Assembly (NCBI GenBank): GCA_964487355.1
Contig: CAZAPS010000043.1
Coordinates: forward strand, 1 to 11,056
From: JAXGYX01 sp964487355
GTDB taxonomy: Bacteria > Bacillota > Clostridia > Saccharofermentanales > Fastidiosipilaceae
Length of the DNA stretch: 11,056 bases
Direction of reading: 5' to 3'
Position 1 is the stretch's first letter. Every line of letters begins with the position of its first letter. Shown piece after piece: positions 6,454-11,056 of this stretch. The notes beneath the pieces were generated by a model. The model was not told the origin of the DNA, did not search any database, and saw only the letters and a program-made list of their open reading frames with translations. Made by a program: the position numbers and the translations under genes.

Positions 6454-7647
6454 TTACCGGTCCAACCAACTGCCCAGGCGCTGCTCGCCTTTCAACTGAG
6501 ACAGCTCGGTGATATCCTGACTGACCTCCAACACACCGCGATAGCGCCGGCGGTCGTCCCGCAAACAAAAATACTCGATCAACAGCTTTCGGCCGTGGTG
6601 CTCCAGCCAGAAGCGCATATGGCTTTCGCGTCCTTCACGAAAGGCACTGATGATGTCCTCGACCACGTTCAACGATTTTGGCGGATGACAGTTTTTGACC
6701 TCCCTGCCGATAATGGCTGGCGAGCGCGGGAAAATACGATGGGGCGAGTCGCTGAAATATAGTACTCGATCGTTTTCATCGACTACGGTGAAATCAACCG
6801 GGAGGTGGCGCAAAATCATATTCAATTGTTCGAAGCTCAAAGAGCCCGTGGTGGAGTGAAATTCGCCCGAGGCTGTTTCCTCTTGCTCATAGACAATTTC
6901 CTCTTCCGCGCGAATCCCGAACGCGACCGGATAGACACGTGCCTGGTCGTACATCGAGGCCCAATCTTCGGCTTTCAAGGTTGTGGCCGCGGCCGGAAAC
7001 AAGAAGCGTTCCTCCTTGATTGGCAAACTGACATAGTTCGCGAACAATTCACCGATCACACGATTCAATTCGGATTGCGGAACACTGCGATCGGCATAGA
7101 CCTCCAGCGCCGTCCGCAAGGATTCTTTGCAGCGATCGTGCCACGCCCAGAGCAGCGACAAAGCGTGAAATGATCGATCCTCGCGCTCCAAAGTGGGAAA
7201 TAAAATATTTTGCATACGGGAAAAATGCGCGCCATAGGAGGTGAGGCCGGTTAAGATTTTCACAATCTGTTCGTCTCGTTCCGCCGTCCTCGCCACTGTG
7301 GTCAGCGGACGGATTTCGTCAAACAGCGCCAGCATTTGTTCGTTCTCGGCGCGAAACTCGGCTAGAAACGGGTCATTCTCCAGCGCGGCCGGCTGATCGT
7401 CAAAATGTGAGTGAGTCGCCAGGATCACTTTGGGAATCACGGTCAGCAGCTGTTCTTCGGTTCCACCGCTTTGCAGTGTTTCATAAAATGATTGAAAAAT
7501 AATTGTCGAGGTCAGGTTCGCGAACTGACCCGCATGCGCGTCGTACGTCGCCCGTGTGTCGGCGCCCGACAACAAAGCCTTGATGTATGACTTTAAATTA
7601 ATCACCGCCGCGGCGTGTTCGGCGTTCTCATAGTTAAATCGCGTCAT
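6454..7647 (-). CDS. DUF438-type protein: degenerate hemerythrin-like domain plus PAS domain
   Basis: This soluble 397-residue protein is a probable sensor of unknown partner. Residues 1-85 are helical and resemble the N-terminal domain of DUF438 proteins. Residues about 90-225 match the HHE hemerythrin-like domain, which usually binds a di-iron centre. H141, H170 (WHDR) and E212/E213 (KEERFLFP) are kept. The usual His-Pro at the start is replaced by N91-D92-P93, and the R-K-E-N motif reads R-M-Q-N (144-147, Glu to Gln). Residues about 270-385 form the PAS domain typical of this family, with NCHPPKS (319-325), FREGRESHMRFWL (336-348) and GVLEVSQDIT (371-380). There is no output domain, so any signal must pass to a separate protein. 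AGGAGG (7657-7662) lies nine bases before the ATG. Family membership is confident; function is unknown. Confidence 0.8.
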   Translation of the reverse strand: MTRFNYENAEHAAAVINLKSYIKALLSGADTRATYDAHAGQFANLTSTIIFQSFYETLQSGGTEEQLLTVIPKVILATHSHFDDQPAALENDPFLAEFRAENEQMLALFDEIRPLTTVARTAERDEQIVKILTGLTSYGAHFSRMQNILFPTLEREDRSFHALSLLWAWHDRCKESLRTALEVYADRSVPQSELNRVIGELFANYVSLPIKEERFLFPAAATTLKAEDWASMYDQARVYPVAFGIRAEEEIVYEQEETASGEFHSTTGSLSFEQLNMILRHLPVDFTVVDENDRVLYFSDSPHRIFPRSPAIIGREVKNCHPPKSLNVVEDIISAFREGRESHMRFWLEHHGRKLLIEYFCLRDDRRRYRGVLEVSQDITELSQLKGEQRLGSWLDR

Positions 7648-7656
7648 TTAATATAT

Positions 7657-7707
7657 CCTCCTAGAATCAGTTTATTTAGTATAGCAAAAGGGACGATACA
7701 GTTTTGA
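7657..7707 (-). promoter_or_regulatory. Candidate extended -10 promoter and RBS of the hemerythrin/PAS gene
   Basis: On the minus strand TGC plus TATACT (7678-7686) forms an extended -10. A weak -35, TCAAAA (7702-7707), lies 18 bases upstream. AGGAGG follows at 7657-7662. Transcription would start near 7671, giving a leader of about 24 bases. No terminator is visible between the upstream MgtC-family gene and this promoter, so some read-through is likely. Confidence 0.45.
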
Positions 7708-7733
7708 CACTCAGGGGCTCACCGCCGCGCGAA

Positions 7734-8438
7734 TTAAAACAGCTTAGAGTCAACGACAAGGTACAGCAGCTCAGGAAACTTCGCCAGGCGGTTGACCATG
7801 TCATTCAAGTTCTCGTCCGGCGGACGTCTTAATCTAAGGTTCAATCCCACTGTGGGGGTGTCCGACAAATCGCTTCTATGTAGCGTTTTAGTTTGGATCT
7901 CATATCCAAGGCTGTCGACATGGTCAAAAAAAGGTAGAACATCCCGCGGAGACGCGAGCTCGAAATAAAAATAGACATAAGTGCGCCTTTTTAAGATCGC
8001 GGACTCAAATCGTTCCAACAGGGTAAAAGTGATGAACACAAGCAGCCCGGTCAACAGTGCGCCAACATAATAACCTTCGCCCAGCGCGATGCCGATCGTC
8101 CCCGCCGTCCATAGACCGATCACCGTTGTCAGGCCTTCGATGCGCTTCTCGCGGGTGATGATAACCGAGCCCGCGCCCAACAGCGCGATCGCCGATATGA
8201 CTTGCGCGTTCAGGCGATTCGGATCGCCGGTCTGATAGGTCTCGATCACAAACCGACTCAACAGTGAAATCATTGTGGAGCCCGCGCAGACCAGGATGTA
8301 ACTGCGTAGTCCGAGCGCGCGATCACGAAACTTACGTTCCAGCCCCAGCGCTCCACCAATCAAAACCGCCAGTCCAAGTCTGAGCAAGATCGCGCCAACC
8401 GACACGCCGCCATAATTGATCGTCAGAAAATGAAGCAT
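7734..8438 (-). CDS. MgtC/SapB-family membrane protein
   Basis: The 234-residue protein has the MgtC layout: four or five hydrophobic helices in the first 150 residues, then a cytoplasmic ACT-like C-terminal domain (about 153-234). Family landmarks are the GGALGLERKFRDRALGLRS stretch (28-46), ALLGAGSVI (85-93) and GLTTVIGLWTAGTIGIALG (102-120). MgtC proteins are linked to magnesium limitation, acid stress and, in pathogens, survival in macrophages, acting partly by inhibiting the F1Fo ATP synthase. Most homologues in environmental anaerobes are uncharacterised, so no role is claimed here. The frame is open to a TTG at 8496-8498, but the ATG at 8436-8438 is preferred. It gives the usual family N-terminus, has a G-rich GGTGGGG upstream, and lies downstream of the best promoter match, whose predicted start (about 8481) would exclude the TTG. 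Confidence 0.82.
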   Translation of the reverse strand: MLHFLTINYGGVSVGAILLRLGLAVLIGGALGLERKFRDRALGLRSYILVCAGSTMISLLSRFVIETYQTGDPNRLNAQVISAIALLGAGSVIITREKRIEGLTTVIGLWTAGTIGIALGEGYYVGALLTGLLVFITFTLLERFESAILKRRTYVYFYFELASPRDVLPFFDHVDSLGYEIQTKTLHRSDLSDTPTVGLNLRLRRPPDENLNDMVNRLAKFPELLYLVVDSKLF

Positions 8439-8479
8439 CACATCGACCCCACCACTGTGTGTGAATCCACCTGTTTGAT

Positions 8480-8500
8480 ATAGACAAAATATAGACAAAA
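8480..8500. repeat. Tandem 10-bp direct repeat on the mgtC promoter
   Basis: ATAGACAAAA occurs at 8480-8489 and again at 8491-8500, offset by 11 bases, about one helical turn. The copies cover the -10 and predicted start of the MgtC-family gene promoter. Such phased direct repeats are typical of response-regulator sites, but a chance A+T-rich duplication is possible. Confidence 0.5.
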
Positions 8501-8516
8501 GTTCAACTTAGATCAA
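8488..8516 (-). promoter_or_regulatory. Candidate promoter of the MgtC-family gene
   Basis: On the minus strand TTGATC (8511-8516), a 17-base spacer and TATATT (8488-8493) match the sigma-A consensus at 4/6 and 5/6. A perfect TATAAT also occurs slightly upstream (8521-8526) but lacks a good -35. Confidence 0.5.
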
Positions 8517-8565
8517 ACTAATTATACATGTTTTCACGCCGGACAATCAGATCCTAAAGTCAAGG

Positions 8566-10563
8566 TTAGTCATCACCAAATCTTTTGTAAACAGTCAGCA
8601 CGTTCTTTTGATCAACAAAGTCATACGTCACCTCGTCCATCAATTTTTTTGTGATGAAGATTCCCAATCCTCCAATTTCACGTCGCTCGGCCGGCAGTGT
8701 GACGTCCGGCTCCTCCGCGCGCAGAGGATTGTACGAAAGCCCGTCATCGGTGAAGCTGACCAGCGCTCCTCGAGCGTGCGCCCATACCGTGGTCGTCACG
8801 CTTCGACTTTGGCTGTATTTGAAGATGTTGGACAAAATCTCATCCGACACAATTTTAAATTGAGTCCGAATGTCAGTCGTGCCGCCGTTGTCCTCCAACG
8901 TGCGATCGATGAAGTCACGGATCCGCTCATAATTGTCCGGCGAGGTATCCACAGTCAAAGACGAATTACCGGAGTCAAAGACATGAAACGCCAGCATCGT
9001 GATGTCGTCAACCTGCGGCGCGTCGCCCACAAAAAGACGGACATCCTCCGCCACCCAATTAAGGACATCGCGTGGAGCACAGTCCGCCATGCTGTTCAGC
9101 CGGTCGCGCAGACGATCTTCGCCATATAGACGATATTTTAAATCCGCGGCCTCGGTCACGCCGTCCGTATACAAAAAAAGCTGATCTCCTTCATGCAGGT
9201 AGAGTTCCTGTGCGCGATAGCGTATGCCCTCCATACCGCCCAGCACGAAGTTGACATGAATTTTCAAATACTCATACTGTCCGTTCGCCCGACGCAACAG
9301 CGGAGGGTTGTGTCCCGCGTTCACACAGGTCAATTTTCCGCTTTGTAGATCATACATCCCCATCCAGGCGGTCACAAACATATTCGCGTCATTGTGCTCA
9401 CACAGCTGATCATTGACCGTGGTGAAAACATCGGCAGCCGAGTAGCCGGACAACGCCTGATTTTTTAACAGGATCTTAGTGATCATCATAAACAAGGCGG
9501 CGGGTATGCCTTTGTCGGAAACATCGGCGATGACCAGCACCAACGTTTTGTCGTCGATCAGGAAGAAGTCATAAAAATCTCCGCCAACCTCTTTCGCCGC
9601 CACCATGGAGGCGTGGATGTCCAGTGCCTTCAAATCAGGAAAAGCCGGAAACTCACAGGGCAGCATGCTCAGCTGAATCTGCGCCGCGATGCCGAGCTCG
9701 GCGCTGATGCGCTCTCGCTCGGCCGTCACCGCCGTCAGATTTTCAATATACGATTTAATGTCAATTTCCATCTTGTGGATGGCGCCGGCCAGTTGTTCGA
9801 TCTCATCGCCGGTGTTGATCGACTTCAGGAGCTTCGAGACCTCCGCATCGTTCCGGATAAAAGAATCCGCCTCATGGGTCATGATTTGGATGGGACGCAC
9901 GACCTTGCGCTGCAAATAGATCAGATAGGCTGTGATAAACAAAGCGATGAGCCCCACCGAGGCGATGGAGACAAACAGCACGTACTCGTACAGTATTGAC
10001 TGAAGCATCTCCATGGCGATCTCCACCACCAAAATCGCGATGATTTCATCCCGCGAATTGAAAATCGGAACCACGGCGGAGGTATTGTAGCCAAACTCAC
10101 TGTGCGAGTAAAAATAATTCGAGGAGCGTGAGCCGGTCACCAAAACATTTCTCAAATCGTCCTCAAAAAGTGGGTTGATGCCACCGATATCCCCCAGTTG
10201 GAACTGGTCGAAGTCATCATCGGGATTGTCCACATCATAAATGTACAGCAGACGCTGTCCTTCCAGTTGGGCGATGAAGATATGGTTGACATCCATATTG
10301 GCGCGCAAATCCGAAAGGTAGACACCCATTGTTTCATAGGCGTCGTCGGTCCGCCCCGTGAGCAGGTAACGCTCGATGTCATCTCCGTTCACATAGGACA
10401 TGGCGACAGCGGCGATTCGATACGCCGTGTCGTTGTATTCCTTTTCAACCGCCGTCTTGTATTTTCCGTATGAAATAACGACACCGGCGACGGAAATCAA
10501 AATCCCCAGCAACACAAAACCAATCACGAATTTATAGGACAGTTTTAGTTTTTTCTTTTTCAT
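8566..10563 (-). CDS. Membrane sensor PP2C (SpoIIE/RsbU-type) phosphatase fused to an RsbW-like ATPase domain
   Basis: In the 665-residue form, a basic start and membrane helix (about 11-32) lead to an extracytoplasmic Cache-like sensor region (33-190). A second helix (196-217) and a HAMP domain follow (about 218-272, P224), then a short coiled coil. The SpoIIE-type Ser/Thr phosphatase (about 290-527) has its metal aspartates in GGDFYDFF (D329), IADVSDKGIPAALFM (D347), YTDGVTEA (D467) and DDIT (D519/D520). The C-terminal GHKL ATPase domain (about 535-665) has an N-box with E575 and N579, DDG at 606-608 and GGLGI at 631-635. By family analogy the phosphatase would dephosphorylate a STAS anti-sigma-antagonist in answer to an outside signal, while the kinase-like domain would do the reverse or bind a sigma factor. 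No STAS or sigma gene lies in the window. The ATG at 10561-10563 has GGAG six bases upstream; earlier ATGs at 10576 and 10573 lack a site. Confidence 0.9.
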   Translation of the reverse strand: MKKKKLKLSYKFVIGFVLLGILISVAGVVISYGKYKTAVEKEYNDTAYRIAAVAMSYVNGDDIERYLLTGRTDDAYETMGVYLSDLRANMDVNHIFIAQLEGQRLLYIYDVDNPDDDFDQFQLGDIGGINPLFEDDLRNVLVTGSRSSNYFYSHSEFGYNTSAVVPIFNSRDEIIAILVVEIAMEMLQSILYEYVLFVSIASVGLIALFITAYLIYLQRKVVRPIQIMTHEADSFIRNDAEVSKLLKSINTGDEIEQLAGAIHKMEIDIKSYIENLTAVTAERERISAELGIAAQIQLSMLPCEFPAFPDLKALDIHASMVAAKEVGGDFYDFFLIDDKTLVLVIADVSDKGIPAALFMMITKILLKNQALSGYSAADVFTTVNDQLCEHNDANMFVTAWMGMYDLQSGKLTCVNAGHNPPLLRRANGQYEYLKIHVNFVLGGMEGIRYRAQELYLHEGDQLFLYTDGVTEAADLKYRLYGEDRLRDRLNSMADCAPRDVLNWVAEDVRLFVGDAPQVDDITMLAFHVFDSGNSSLTVDTSPDNYERIRDFIDRTLEDNGGTTDIRTQFKIVSDEILSNIFKYSQSRSVTTTVWAHARGALVSFTDDGLSYNPLRAEEPDVTLPAERREIGGLGIFITKKLMDEVTYDFVDQKNVLTVYKRFGDD

Positions 10564-11056
10564 GTCGGGCTCCATCATAATAAACAGCCGAGTCGCACAC
10601 GCAGCGTTTCTGTCGGCAATACGGACAGTCCAACGTCCGCACGTTCGACCATGGCCGGCTCAGCGTGCATAGGTATTGAAATCCCGTCCTCAACAGCAAT
10701 TTTTTCACCGGAACATAGCCGTCCTGACTCCAGGCAGCGGCAAGAATCAGCACAATGTCGTGTCGTCGTACATAGTCATTCTTAAAATGGATAAACAGCG
10801 TGTCCGACAGTCCCTCTCCTCTGTACTTCTGTTCGATGCCCATCGATTTAAAAATGACGATGTTGTCATCCGGCCGGCAAAGATGGGCGATCGCACTGTA
10901 ATCCAGCCCGGGAAGATGGCTCAGCGCGTCGGCCCGGGTGATTTCGCTGTAAAAATAGCCGGCGACCTCGCCATTTTTTGTGATGATGTAAAAATCATGG
11001 CTTGGGTCGTCCATGATGGAGCGCAGATAGGATAACGGATACAATCCCTTGCCCAC
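10532..11056 (-). CDS. GNAT-family N-acetyltransferase with a C-terminal cysteine cluster (5' end cut off)
   Basis: This reading frame is open to the window edge, so the true start lies outside; the 174 residues seen are the C-terminal part or nearly all of the protein. It matches the GNAT fold: FYIITKNGEVAGYFYSEI (22-39) is the early strand pair, and IEQKYRGEGLSDTLFIHF (74-91) holds the acetyl-CoA pyrophosphate loop with K-Y-R-G-E-G. A later AAWSQDGYVPVKKLLLRTGF segment (107-126) fits motif B. After this comes a short tail with C144, C147, C152 and C154 (CPYC and CVC), a likely zinc-binding or redox knot. The acceptor is unknown. Its last 32 bases overlap the start of the phosphatase gene, so the two are probably translated together and functionally linked. 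Confidence 0.78.
   Translation of the reverse strand: MGKGLYPLSYLRSIMDDPSHDFYIITKNGEVAGYFYSEITRADALSHLPGLDYSAIAHLCRPDDNIVIFKSMGIEQKYRGEGLSDTLFIHFKNDYVRRHDIVLILAAAWSQDGYVPVKKLLLRTGFQYLCTLSRPWSNVRTLDCPYCRQKRCVCDSAVYYDGARHEKEKTKTVL
10570..10573 (-). promoter_or_regulatory. Ribosome binding site that sets the phosphatase start
   Basis: GGAG lies six bases before the ATG at 10561-10563 and is embedded in the two upstream in-frame ATG codons' sequence and in the end of the acetyltransferase gene. It favours the 665-residue protein over a 670-residue form. Confidence 0.55.

Noticed and set aside
8439..8498. Longer MgtC-family protein starting at TTG 8498
   Set aside because: The added 20 residues are not family-like, and the best promoter would start transcription inside them.
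8608..9129. 173-codon open frame on the plus strand opposite the phosphatase C-terminus
   Set aside because: No family resemblance and complete overlap with the PP2C/ATPase coding region on the other strand.
9613..9999. 128-codon open frame on the plus strand inside the phosphatase gene
   Set aside because: It is antisense to a strongly supported SpoIIE/HAMP coding sequence, has no recognisable domain and no ribosome binding site.

Overview
The window (about 50% G+C) looks like the chromosome of a strictly or facultatively anaerobic Bacillota, probably Clostridia-like. The reasons are strong AAGGAGG-type ribosome binding sites before most genes, extended -10 promoters, a complete three-subunit anaerobic sulfite reductase operon with a hydrosulfide-channel-type FNT gene, and a SpoIIE-type phosphatase. 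The genus cannot be told from the sequence. There is no rRNA, tRNA, insertion sequence, phage gene or CRISPR array.

Layout, left to right. 1-147 holds no gene. 148-888 (-) is a 23S rRNA pseudouridine synthase of the RluF type. It is divergent from a stand-alone PHP-family histidinol-phosphatase (1047-1928, +). That gene converges with the sulfite reductase operon, and a branched hairpin at 1931-1982 lies between the two stop codons. The operon runs leftwards from a promoter near 5733-5761: HSC-type FNT channel (4850-5614), asrA (3824-4837), asrB (3033-3827), asrC (2029-3015), with 12-nt, 4-nt-overlap and 17-nt junctions. AsrA and AsrB would carry electrons from NAD(P)H through flavin and Fe-S clusters to the siroheme of AsrC, which reduces sulfite to sulfide. 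The FNT channel would let HS- leave the cell. A 9-bp inverted repeat lies in the operon leader.

Upstream of the operon, and separated from it by an intrinsic terminator, is a small VOC-fold protein (5949-6305, -). Then come a degenerate-hemerythrin/PAS protein of the DUF438 type (6454-7647, -), an MgtC/SapB-family membrane protein (7734-8438, -), a membrane-bound SpoIIE phosphatase fused to an RsbW-like ATPase domain (8566-10563, -), and the 3' part of a GNAT acetyltransferase (10532-11056, -) that overlaps the phosphatase gene.

The right half is therefore rich in sensing and signalling genes and the left half in sulfur metabolism. Most of this is recognisable biology. The less explained points are the inverted repeat in the asr leader, the degenerate ligand sets of the hemerythrin-like and VOC proteins, the phosphatase/ATPase/GNAT overlap, and an 11-bp-phased direct repeat on the mgtC promoter.
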